This document shows positions 34,674 through 44,996 of a stretch of DNA of 64,000 nt, one piece after another; the first letter of the stretch is position 1; each line of letters opens with the position of its first letter. This DNA comes from Anaeramoeba ignava. Taxonomy: Eukaryota; Metamonada; Anaeramoebidae. The DNA lies in assembly GCA_028826165.1 (NCBI GenBank), contig JAPDFW010000033.1, positions 310,001 to 374,000 of the forward strand, read 5' to 3'. Under the pieces are notes generated by a model that saw nothing but the letters and a program-made list of their open reading frames with translations, was not told where the DNA came from and did no database searches. Made by a program: the position numbers and the translations under genes.

Positions 34674-37556
34674 TTAATTTTCATTATTTTGAGTTAAATC
34701 AACATCAGTAACCATATTTAATAATAAATTGACAACAGAATCTTTGTTTTCTTTTGCTAATTTCATAATTTTTTCAACTTCTTTTTTTTCAAAATCAATA
34801 TATTCTTTTTTAAGATCAGTAGAAGAATCTTTATTCTATTCAAAACAAATTTTTTAAATTTTGATTTTGATTTTGATTTTAATTTAATTTAATTTTAAAT
34901 TGATTTTGATTTTAATTTGATTTTAATTTGATTTTGATTTTAATTTGATTTTGATTTGATTTTGATTTAATTTAATTTTGATTTTGATTTTGATTTTAAT
35001 TTGATTTGATTTGATTTTGATTTTAATTTGATTTTAATTTGATTTGATTTTAATTTAATTTGATTTTGATTTGATTTTAATTTGATTTTGATTTGATTTT
35101 AATTTAATTTGATTTGATTTTATTTTGATTTTATTTGAATTTAATTTGATTTGATTTTAATTTTAATTTTAATTTGATTTTATTTGATTTGATTTAATTT
35201 AATTTTGATTTAATTTTGATTTTGATTTGATTTGATTTGATTTGATTTTGATTTAATTTGATTTTGATTTTGATTTTATTTGAATTTAATTTAATTTGAT
35301 TTTGATTTTAATTTTAATTTTGATTTTAATTTTAATTTTAATTTTGATTTGATTTGATTTTGATTTTGATTTTGATTTTGATTTTGATTTAATTTTGATT
35401 TTGATTTTGATTTTGATTTGATTTGATTTTGATTTTATTTTAATTTTAATTTTAATTTTGATTTTGATTTTGATTTTAATTTTGATTTTGATTTTGATTT
35501 TGATTTTAATTTGATTTGATTTTGATTTTAATTTTAATTTAATTTGATTTTGATTTTAATTTTGATTTTGATTTGATTTGATTTTAATTTTAATTTTAAT
35601 TTTGATTTGATTTTAATTTTGATTTGATTTTGATTTTAATTTGATTTTGATTTAATTTGATTTTGATTTAATTTGATTTTAATTTGATTTAATTTGAATT
35701 TAATTTGAATTTAATTTGAATTTAATTTGAATTTAATTTGATTTGATTTTGATTTGATTTAATTTAATTTTATTTGAATTGATTTGATTTGATTTTGATT
35801 TAATTTTGATTTTAATTTAATTTAATTTAATTTTAATTTTGATTTCAATTTAATTTTGATTTGATTTTGATTTGATTTGATTTGATTTGAATTTGATTTT
35901 AATTTAATTTAATTTTATTTGAATTGATTTAATTTAATTTTAATTTTGATTTTGATTTTAATTTGATTTGATTTTAATTTAATTTTGATTTAATTTTAAT
36001 TTGATTTGATTTTGATTTTGATTTTGATTTGATTTTAATTTGATTTAATTTGATTTTAATTTGGTTTTAATTTGATTTTAATTTGGTTTTAATTTGATTT
36101 AATTTGATTTTAATTTAATTTAATTTTGATTTAATTTTGATTTTAATTTAATTTTAATTTAATTTTAATTTAATTTGATTTTATTTTAATTTAATTTTGA
36201 TTTTGATTTGATTTGATTTGATTTTAATTTGATTTTAATTTGATTTGATTTTAATTTGATTTGATTTGATTTTGATTTTGATTTTGATTTTAATTTTGAT
36301 TTTGATTTTGAATTTGATTTGATTTTAATTTGATTTTGATTTGATTTTAATTTGATTTTGATTTAATTTTAATTTGATTTTGATTTAATTTTAATTTAAT
36401 TTGATTTTAATTTTATTTGATTTTGATTTTAATTTGATTTAATTTGATTTTGATTTGATTTTGATTTGATTTTGATTTGATTTTGATTTTGATTTTATTT
36501 TGATTTTGATTTTGATTTTAATTTTAATTTAATTTAATTTTAATTTTATTTTAATTTTGATTTTAATTTTAATTTAATTTTGATTTTAATTTATTTTGAT
36601 TTTGATTTTGATTTGATTTTGATTTGATTTGATTTTGATTTTGATTTTATTTGATTTTGATTTTAATTTGATTTAATTTGATTTTGATTTGATTTTGATT
36701 TGATTTTGATTTGATTTTGATTTTGATTTAATTTTGATTTTGATTTTGATTTTGATTTTGATTTGATTTTGATTTTGATTTTAATTTAATTTAATTTTAT
36801 TTGAATTGATTTAATTTAATTTTAATTTTGATTTTGATTTTAATTTGATTTGATTTTAATTTAATTTTGATTTTGATTTTGATTTAATTTGATTTTAATT
36901 TGATTTTAATTTTAATTTAATTTTGATTTTAATTTGATTTTGATTTAATTTTGAATTTGATTTGATTTTAAATTTAATTTAATTTTGATTTTAATTTATT
37001 TTGATTTTAATTTAATTTGATTTAATTTTGATTTTAATTTGATTTTAATTTAATTTGATTTAATTTAATTTTGATTTTGATTTGATTTTGATTTGATTTT
37101 GATTTTGATTTTGATTTTGATTTGATTTTGATTTAATTTGATTTTAATTTTATTTTATTTTAATTTGAATTTAATTTGATTTTGATTTTAATTTGATTTT
37201 TCATTAAAGAGATAAAATCTGATTCATCCAAAATTTTAATTGAAAATGTAATTGAAAAAAAATTTTTAAATAACAAAATAAATTATGATTGTTATTTTGC
37301 AATTAAAAAAATAAATAAAATATAAATTGATAATTTAACCAAATTGTTTTAAATAAAAACACACTTCTTCTTGGAATTTTTGACTTTCTTCTTCTTTTTT
37401 TCTTCGATATTCTTTAATTTCTTCGTGCGCTTCTTCTTTAGCTTGTCGAAGTTTTTGAATTTTCATTTCTTTAGAAACAGCAAGTTGATTTTGAAATTCA
37501 AATTCAATTTGAAGTAAACCTTCCATATTTGATAGATAATTTGAATGTTTTGACAT
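34674..37556 (-). CDS. V-type proton ATPase subunit G
   Basis: Part of the peripheral stalk of the vacuolar H+-ATPase, paired with subunit E. Exon 1 (37556-37365, 64 codons) contains GLLQIEFEFQNQLAVSKE and then the family core RQAKEEAHEEIKEYRRKKEEE. Exon 2 (34835-34674) adds NKDSSTDLKKEY, IMKLAKENKDSVVNLLLNMV and DVDLTQ. The phase-0 splice with GTGTGT donor and AATAG acceptor rejoins family sequence exactly. The total is 117 residues, the normal length of subunit G. It is entirely alpha-helical and highly charged, as expected for the stalk coiled coil. The intron is 2.5 kb of TTTGATTTTAA-type satellite, about seven times longer than the coding sequence. Confidence 0.9.
34860..37198. repeat. 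TTTTGA / TTTTAA / TTTGA mixed satellite in V-ATPase G intron
   Basis: About 2.3 kb of short units; on the coding strand they read AAAATC, AAATC and AAAATT, the same hexamer class as in the kelch and RNF10 introns, but with 5- and 6-bp units mixed. Confidence 0.9.
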
Positions 37557-37599
37557 AATTAAATCAAGAAAAAAAGGAAATTTAAAAGAGAAAAAAATG

Positions 37600-37795
37600 A
37601 ATTTTTAATTTTAATTTTAAATTTAATTTTAATTTTAATTTTTGATTTTAATTTTAATTTTAATTTTAATTTTGATTTTAATTTTGATTTTAATTTTGAT
37701 TTTAATTTTAAATTTTAATTTTAATTTTAATTTTATTTTTAATTTTAATTTTGATTTTAATTTTTCATTTTTCATTTTTCATTTTTCATTTTTCT
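37600..37795. repeat. TTTTAA / TTTTGA satellite and TTTTTCA run upstream of isomerase gene
   Basis: Intergenic hexamers followed by four TTTTTCA units. It keeps an open frame that spuriously extends the downstream gene; the real start is the ATG at 37820. Confidence 0.75.
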
Positions 37796-37819
37796 CTTAA
37801 TTTTGATTTTCATAAAATT

Positions 37820-39256
37820 ATGAACATTTTTGTCGCTTTTCTTGGCTCAAAAGATATTTGTGGATGGCCTTATAAATCTTTCGATTTTGATGCACAAATC
37901 CAAAAAATAAAAAAAACCTTAACAAACATCGAAAACATCAACAACGAAAAAGTTGAATTTTTTGGATTCAAACACATTGAAAACGATCGAAACATAGTAG
38001 AAAGCTACAAAGAAATGGAAAAAGCTGACGGATTAATAATTGCAACAATCACAGCAGAATTTGCCTCATTAGGACCATCAATATCAAAGCTATGCGAAAT
38101 GGACATACCAACAATTGTTTACAACATCCCATTCAGCGTGTATTACGACGGCTTTGCAACCCTCTACCACTCAGGAGTCAAGGCGCTTCTTGTGTCTTCA
38201 TCCGATCCAAAAGATCTCCAACAAGCTCTTATAGCTGTCAATACAGTTGTCAAGTTGAAAAAACTCAATTTACTCATCGTTCGTGATCTCGATCACGACT
38301 ATTCCAAAATTGAAAAGGATATGCTAGACCCCGCGCGCTGGAAAGGCCCCAAATATGTGCGCATGATCAAGGAAATTTTTGGCGTTTCTTTGATTTTTGC
38401 AGAATCAAATGAACTGTTGAAATGCTATGATTCTGTTGATGATAAAATGGTCGAAAATGATCTCGTGAAAATCGACGAGAAAACCATCAAAGAGCCGCCC
38501 AAAACGGATCTATTCCGCGCAGTCAAGATGTATTACGCAATGAAAAAACTCATGGAAGAAAGGAATTGCAATGGAATCACTGTTGACTGTTTATCTTATA
38601 TTCGGGAAAAAAAACTGCCAATTTCACCCTGCTATGGGCTTTCGCGTTTACTCCGCGAAGGCGTGCCAGCAGGATGCGAGGGTGATGTCGACTCCACAAT
38701 TACCTTGGCCATCTCCTTATATCTTACTCAAATTCCGGGATTTATGGGAGACCCTGTTTTGGATCATGCGAACAAGCAACTCACTCTTGCTCACTGCACC
38801 TCAAGCTGTAGGCTCTGCACACCCCAAAAAGACATCGAAGATGTGGACTATTTTTTCCGCACACACAACGAGTCTCATTCTGATGTCGGCATCCAGGCTT
38901 TTATGAAGCCGAACTTGCCAGTGACTGTCATGAAAATCATGCATTCTGGATTTGCTCAATTTATTGGTCAGCCCACTGTCTTTACTTCCACTTCTTTTAT
39001 CGGCTATCATCTGCTGTGCTACGAGTCAAAGACCTCTACTACTGTTGTCGATGACCACGAGTGGGGTTGCAGGACTAAGATCTCGATTTCTCTTCCACAA
39101 AAAGTGATTAGGAATTTCGAAAAGAATTTTTTTGGTCATCATCGTATTCTTGTTTATGGTCATCATGAAGTTAAACTTAGGCAAGTGTGTGATCTTTTGG
39201 GAATTACTTTTCATGCCAAGTTATTTTTGAAACCTGAAATTTTAAAAGTTAAATGA
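37820..39256 (+). CDS. L-fucose isomerase-like sugar isomerase
   Basis: 478 residues from the ATG at 37820 (MNIFVAFLG). The N-terminal half has Rossmann-like strands with ADGLIIATITAEFASLG and GVKALLVSS. The C-terminal half carries fucose/arabinose-isomerase-type signatures: GITVDCLSYI, GVPAGCEGDVDSTITLA with a candidate metal Glu and Asp, GFMGDPVLDHANKQLTLAHC with the candidate metal His, and a later GFAQFIGQPTVFTSTSFIG. Family members interconvert aldoses and ketoses using Mn2+; this shorter type (about 450-480 residues) is found in bacteria and archaea. The gene is intronless, clearly richer in G+C than its neighbours and free of low-complexity tracts, which fits lateral transfer from a prokaryote. 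The substrate cannot be told from sequence. Confidence 0.75.
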   Translation: MNIFVAFLGSKDICGWPYKSFDFDAQIQKIKKTLTNIENINNEKVEFFGFKHIENDRNIVESYKEMEKADGLIIATITAEFASLGPSISKLCEMDIPTIVYNIPFSVYYDGFATLYHSGVKALLVSSSDPKDLQQALIAVNTVVKLKKLNLLIVRDLDHDYSKIEKDMLDPARWKGPKYVRMIKEIFGVSLIFAESNELLKCYDSVDDKMVENDLVKIDEKTIKEPPKTDLFRAVKMYYAMKKLMEERNCNGITVDCLSYIREKKLPISPCYGLSRLLREGVPAGCEGDVDSTITLAISLYLTQIPGFMGDPVLDHANKQLTLAHCTSSCRLCTPQKDIEDVDYFFRTHNESHSDVGIQAFMKPNLPVTVMKIMHSGFAQFIGQPTVFTSTSFIGYHLLCYESKTSTTVVDDHEWGCRTKISISLPQKVIRNFEKNFFGHHRILVYGHHEVKLRQVCDLLGITFHAKLFLKPEILKVK

Positions 39257-39400
39257 AAATCCAAAATTTATTTTTTTCTTTTCAAAAATGAACCAAATAA
39301 AATAACAAAACCAATTCAATTTAAATTTAAAAATGAAAATGAAAATGAAAATGAAAAACAAATTAAACAAATTTATTTGCAACAATTTTCCTTTTTAAAA

Positions 39401-40992
39401 ATGGAAAAGCAATAGAATATTTACATAAGCAATATTCAAATCAAAATCCTGAAAAAATTCAAATTGAAGAAAATATTCAAAAAGTAACTGTTGGTTTTCA
39501 AAATGAAGCTATTTTAACAATAGAAGGAAATGTATTTGCCAAAGGAAAAGATATTAATCCAAATAATCCAAATAAATTTATCAATATTTCATCATTAATT
39601 GAAGATACAAATGATAGAATAATTGAAGATGTTGTTTCTGGAGCTAATTCAATTTACTTATTAACTTCAAATCAAAATGTTTATGGAATTGGTTCAAATG
39701 GATCTGGTCAACTTGGTTCTCAATCAATCCAAAAAACACAAAAACCAATTTTAATGATGAAAAATGTTTCTAAAATATTTTCAGGAATTATCTCTTATAA
39801 TGTTTTTCTTTTAAATTTAAATCAAGAATTATTTGGATGTGGTTTTAACAGTTATGCTCAACTTGGATTAGGAGAATCAAGAAAAGAAACAAAAATCCAA
39901 AAATTAACCAAAATCCAAAATATTCCAAAAGGTAAAATAATTGATATTCAATCTGGATATACTCATTCAATAATGTTGATTGAAGATGAAAATGAAAATC
40001 CAAAAAGAAAACTTTATTCATGTGGAGATTGTTCCTTAAATGGTATTGGCAAAAATCAAGATACTTATGAATTTACTGAAATTAAAACATCTTTATTTGA
40101 AAATGATGATGATATTCTTGATTTTTCTGTTGGTGATAATCATACTTTGATTTTAACAAAAAAAGGGAAATTAATTGGATTTGGAGATAATAAATTTGGT
40201 CAATTAGGAACTGGAGATACAGAAAATCAATCAATTCCAATTCAAATTGAACTTCCTAAATTAAGATTTAATGAAAATATTTCTAATTATCATATTTCTT
40301 GTGGATATTCCATTTCGTTTCTTTATTATTCTCCTCCTTTTTCCAATCTTGAAGAAGATTTGATAAAATTATTTGAAAGAAAAGAATTTTGTGATATTTC
40401 ATTTAAAACCAAAAATGGAGAAATAATCAAAGCTCATAAATTAATATTAAAATATAGATTAAATCAAAATCAAAATCAAATTGGAAAACTTCAAGAAATT
40501 ATTTCAAAAAAATCAATTAAAGAATCAAATCAAATATTTGAAATGATTTATTCAAATAATTCCAAAATAAATCCAATATTATATTTTGAAATTAAAGAAA
40601 TTATAAATTCCAATGAAAAAATAGAAGAAACAATTAAAAGAATTTATTTAAATGAAAAAGAAAATGAAAATGATTTTATAATTGAAAGAAAAGAAAAACA
40701 ATATAAATTCCCCAAATTAATATTAATAATGAGAAGTGAATTATATCGAGGAATGTTTTTATCTGTAATAAATGATACTTCTAATAAAGTTACAGATTAT
40801 AGTGAATTAAGTAATAAATCATTTCAAATATTTGAATATTGGATTTATTCAAATCAAATTAAAAATGAAATTGAAATTACTCAAGAAATGATTGATGAAA
40901 TTGAAATTGGAATTGATTATTTTCAATTAAATCAAACAAATCCAAATTTATTTGATTTATTAATTAACAAATTTAATAATCAAAATCAATAA
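39401..40992 (+). CDS. RCC1-repeat / double-BTB protein (one-base slip near start)
   Basis: RCC1-type propeller blades (GNVFAKGKD, NVYGIGSNGSGQLG, ELFGCGFNSYAQLGLGE, LYSCGDCSLNGIG, LIGFGDNKFGQLGTGD) are followed by BTB one (EFCDISFKTKNGE, IKAHKLILKYRL) and BTB two (LILIMRSELYRGMFLSV, VTDYSELSNKSF). The double BTB module is the same as in the kelch genes at 9469 and 13213. The long frame is open from about 39385 but has no in-frame ATG before 39754. The ATG at 39401 reads MEKQ then stop; adding one A to its A-run gives MEKAIEYLHKQYS and joins the long frame. The total length 39401-40992 is one base short of a multiple of three, which supports a missing base. Such proteins may act as Cullin-3 adaptors. 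Confidence 0.82.
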
Positions 40993-40996
40993 AAAA

Positions 40997-41285
40997 TAAA
41001 AATTAAAATTAATTTCAAATTGAATTATTTAATATTCTTTAGTTAATTTTTGAAATAAATTGATTAAAATATTTCATTAATTTTATTAAATTATTTTTAA
41101 TAGCTTTAGATTATTTTAAATAAATAAAAGTTAATAAAAAATAAGAATTAAAATTAATTTCAAATTGAATTATTTAATCTTCTTTAGTTAATTTTTGAAA
41201 TAAATTGATTAAAATATTTTATTAATTTTATTAAATTATTTTTAATAACTTTAGATTATTTTAAATAAAGAAAAAGTTAATAAAA
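40997..41285. repeat. Two-unit 145-bp direct repeat
   Basis: The segment beginning AATTAAAATTAATTTCAAAT at 41001 recurs at 41146 with a few substitutions, including TTCTTTAGTTAATTTTTG and TTTAGATTATTTTAAATAAA. It lies in the 3' flank of the RCC1-BTB gene; non-coding. Confidence 0.88.
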
Positions 41286-41382
41286 ATATAAAGTAATGTT
41301 AATTCTACGCTTAGATATTAATTTTTTTATTTTTAAAATTTTTATTTTTTCATTTTTTTTTTCATTTTTTTCTTTTTTAAAA

Positions 41383-44164
41383 ATGATAAAAAATCGAAGA
41401 AACCAAACAACAAGAAAGCACACAATGCCACAAAAAACAGAAACTGCACCCACCACAGCAACAGAAAAAGCTGAAATCAAACGATTCAAAAAAGAATTAA
41501 AAAAAAAACGGAAATCACAAAAACCGTTTTTTGATTCGATTGATCAAATGAAAGAAATTTGGGAAAAAGCGCGATTATCGACGACAACAAAAGAGAAAAG
41601 AAAAGAATATATTGAAGAATTAGTTGGGCTTAGCACATCCATTGTGGTTGATATATCGAGTAGACATGACGCGTCAAGAATAATACAGTTTATAATAAAA
41701 TATGGAGAAGAAAATCAACAAAAGAAAATTCTAACGGAAATAAAAGGCAAAGTTCTTCTTCTTTGCACTCAATCTTATGGTCGTTATGTTGTCAAAAAGA
41801 TCATTCGTTATTGCAATAAGAAAATCCGTTCTTTTGTGATGCAAGAGTTGTCAGGCCATCTTATTAAGTTGTTGAGACACCGCTTTGGTAGTGATGTTCT
41901 TGATTATATTTATAAAAGATTTTCTTCATTAAATGAGAAAAAAAGAATTCTTTTGGAATGTTTTGGTACAGAATATACGATTTATTCTGTAAGAATTTTA
42001 TAAATAATTTTATAATTAATTTTATATTTAATTTTATAAATAATTTTATAAATAATTTTATTAATAAATTTATAAATAATTTTATAAATAATTTTATAAA
42101 TAATTTTATTAATAATTTTATAATTAATTTTATAAATAATTTTATAAATAATTTTATAAATAATTTTATAATTAATTTTATAAATAATTTTATAAATAAT
42201 TTTATAATTAATTTTATAATTAATTTTATAAATAATTTAATATTTTTTAATTTATAAATATTTTTATAAATAATTTTATAAATAATTTTATTAATAATTT
42301 TATAAATAATTTTATAAATAATTTTATAATTAATTTTATAAATAATTTTATTAATAATTTTATAATTAATTTTATAAATAATTTTATAAATAATTTTATA
42401 AATAATTTTATAAATAATTTTATATTTAATTTTATAAATAATTTTATATTTAATTTTATAAATAATTTTATAAATAATTTTATTAATAATTTTATATTTA
42501 ATTTTATATTTAATTTTAAATTTTATATTTAAATTTAAAATTTAATTTTATATATAATTTTATATTTAATTTTATTAATAATTTTATTAATAATTTAATA
42601 AATAATTTTAAATTTTATATTAAATTTGATAAAGAACGAAGTTAAAAATTTAAGTCAACTCATAGAAAAATTCCCTAAAAGAAAAACACAAATCCTAAAT
42701 CACATCCAACCCCTTATCGCCAACTCTTGCAACAAAAACTTACTTCATTTAGAAATCATTCAACAACTCATTCTGGAATACACAACAAATTCAAATCTTC
42801 AAAGAATCGATGATCTTATCAATTTATTTCGAGAAAAAATAACCGTTTTTATTGGATCAAAATTTGGAGCCAAAATTCTTTTTGCTTTGGTAAGCTTTTC
42901 ACTAGCAAAGCAAAGAAAAAACATCCTCAAAAACCTCAAAGGATACATCCCCAAATTATGCAAGGATCCAAATGGATTCACAGTTATAATCCGAATTTTG
43001 GATCGTGTTGATGATACTGTTCTTGTTAGTAAATCAATTTTATCGGAAATAAAAACCAACTTGTTGGATATTTTGTTGGATAAATTCGGTTCTCAAGTCA
43101 TTTTGTTTTTGCTTGCTCCAAAAAATCAAAGATATTTTTCACCTTGGCTTCTTAAACTTATGGGTCCTTCTTATGTTGAAAATAAGGATTCAGAACCAAA
43201 TAGTGATAAATCAAATCAAAATCAAAACTCAAAAATTTCCACAAGTAAAAAAGATGATGAAACAAGAAGAAATGAATTGTTGGCAAAATTAGATCAAGAT
43301 TTGGCTCATTGTTGTCTTGTAAATGCTCAAAAGTTAATTTGTTCTCAATTCGCAAGTAATGTTCTTTTGGAAGTTATTGTTAGATTAGGTGATTATAAAG
43401 ATGCTCATAATTCTTTATTTCAAACTATTTCTAATCTTATTTTTGAAAATGAAAATGAAAATTTCGAAGAAAAAGAAAATCAAAATCAAAATCAAAATCA
43501 AAATCAAAATCAAAATGAAAATCAAAATCAAAATCAAAATCAAAATCAAAATGAAAATCAAAATCAAAATCAAAATGAAAATGAAAATGAAAATTTTGAA
43601 GAAAAAGAAAATGAAAATGAAAATGAAAATGAAAATGAAAATGAAAATGAAAATGAAAATGAAAATGAAAATGAAAATGAAAATGAAAATGAAAATGAAA
43701 ATGAAAATGAAAATGAAAATGAAAATGAAAATGAAAATGAAAATGAAAATGAAAATGAAAATGAAAATCAAAATCAAAATCAAAATCAAAATCAAAATTT
43801 TGAAGAAAAAGAAAATGAAAATCAAAATCAAAATCAAAATCAAAACCAAATTGAAATGATTATGGATCATCCTATTGCTCATAGAGTTATAAAACAAGCT
43901 ATCAAACAAAATGATAAATTTGCACAATTCTTTTTAAAAGAAATAAAACAAAAATCAAAACAGAAAAATAGAAATTTCTTTCAAGAATTTTTGAAAATGA
44001 GAGCAATATTTGTTATTATTGCTCTTTTAGAAAACAAACAAACTCAAAAAGATACATTAAATGAAATCACTCCATTAATTTCTCAATTAAAACAATCAAT
44101 AAATTCAAAAGAATTTCAAGGAATTAAAATATTAATTGAAGTTTTTGATTCTTTAAAAAAATAA
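41383..44164 (+). CDS. PUM3: PUM3/Puf6-like RNA-binding protein with Asn-Gln/Asn-Glu insert
   Basis: Nucleolar Puf-A/Puf6-type protein, known to act in rRNA processing and mRNA repression. Exon 1 (41383-41988) and exon 2 (42635-44164) join in phase 0; 711 residues. The N terminus is basic. PUF-like repeats follow: [44 protein letters not shown], then after the splice the CPL-type region with [42 protein letters not shown] and [10 protein letters not shown], diagnostic of PUM3. About 130 residues of NQ and NE repeats (roughly 43445-43850) interrupt the C-terminal CPL domain, which resumes with [12 protein letters not shown] and ends in FDSLKK. The intron is TTTTATAAATAA satellite. The ATG at 41383 follows a T-run/A-run switch. 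Confidence 0.88.
41995..42625. repeat. TTTTATAAATAA 12-bp satellite in PUM3 intron
   Basis: About 630 bases of AATTTTATAAAT units with TTAATTTTATAATTAA variants between the GTAAGA donor and ATAAAG acceptor. Confidence 0.9.
43445..43850 (+). repeat. In-frame AAAATC (NQ) and AAAATG (NE) coding hexamer repeat in PUM3
   Basis: Alternating blocks of AATCAA and AATGAA codon pairs, separated by FEEKE units. The hexamer AAAATC is also the main intron satellite of the kelch and RNF10 genes. Confidence 0.92.
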
Positions 44165-44329
44165 AAATGAATTCAAAAACAAATCAAAATACATTTTTTT
44201 TGGATTTTTTTTTTAAAAGAATTTTAGATCAATTAATAGAATCAAAATAAAAGAAAAAAGAATAAAAAAATTTTTTGATTGAATTTTTATTGAATTTTGT
44301 ATTTTGTAAAAAAAAAGAAATCAAATGAA

Positions 44330-44872
44330 TTAATTCATTCCACCAAACATGACAGGATTTTCTTCACCTTGTTGACCTGAAACTCTTTTAAAATCTGACA
44401 TATTAGTATCAACAGCGGGCATACCAAACAACGATATTCTATGAACAATAGTGTTTGGGGAATCAGCCTGATTATTCTGAATAAAAATAACAAGGGAATC
44501 AACATTTTGAAACAAAACGTAACGCAATTTGATTTCTTCACCGTTAACGACATCATCATCAGAAAGCGTGAGCTGTTGAATGGGTCTCAAGTCGTTCACG
44601 TCAGAGAAACCGATGTCTCTTCTGTTCACAAATAGTTTGATGTCCTTGGGACTTGTGCCGTCATCTGGACCGAAGACGTGAATTGAATATAATTTCACCT
44701 TTTGCGTAAATGGAATGAAAAGTAGGATTTGTTCATCAACATCGCTTTCGATTGATTCTGAATTGTTGAATTGCTTGATGACTCGTGCGATTGCTTGTTC
44801 GGAGTTTCTTACGTTTAAACATTCGGCCTCTTGCATGTTTATTAAGTCGAATAAATCTTGAGCTGCTTTCAT
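44330..44872 (-). CDS. PITH-domain protein (proteasome-interacting thioredoxin C-terminal type)
   Basis: 180 residues, single exon, ATG at 44872. The PITH fold covers most of the protein: DEQILLFIPFTQKVKLYSIH, GPDDGTSPKDIKLFVNR, DVNDLRPIQQLTL, IKLRYVLFQNVDSLVIFIQNN and VHRISLFGMP. In TXNL1 this domain docks the protein on the 26S proteasome; stand-alone proteins such as PITHD1 also exist. No thioredoxin CxxC domain is present here, so it belongs to the stand-alone type. It sits 124 bases downstream of RPB7 on the same strand. Base composition is somewhat G+C-richer than adjacent genes. Confidence 0.93.
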   Translation of the reverse strand: MKAAQDLFDLINMQEAECLNVRNSEQAIARVIKQFNNSESIESDVDEQILLFIPFTQKVKLYSIHVFGPDDGTSPKDIKLFVNRRDIGFSDVNDLRPIQQLTLSDDDVVNGEEIKLRYVLFQNVDSLVIFIQNNQADSPNTIVHRISLFGMPAVDTNMSDFKRVSGQQGEENPVMFGGMN

Positions 44873-44996
44873 TTTTCAAAACAAGAAATTTTCAAAAGAA
44901 AAAAATGAAAAATTAAAATTGAAAAAAAATTTATTTTGGATTTTTATTATTTTGAGAAAAAAAAAATGTTCTGAATAATTAAATTTGGAATAGGTT

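Noticed and set aside
37751-37819. N-terminal extension MILIFHFSFFIFHFS of the isomerase as a signal peptide
   Set aside because: It is translated from TTTTTCA and TTTTGA repeats. The ATG at 37820 gives a normal family start, and no cleavage site or organelle signal is evident.
43415-43927. Long minus-strand frames reading FIFIFI or ILILIL, and similar IKIKIK frames at 9946-14424 and 18765-19433
   Set aside because: They are shadows of hexamer repeats that lack stop codons in several frames. They have no unique sequence and no homology, and they overlap better genes or introns.
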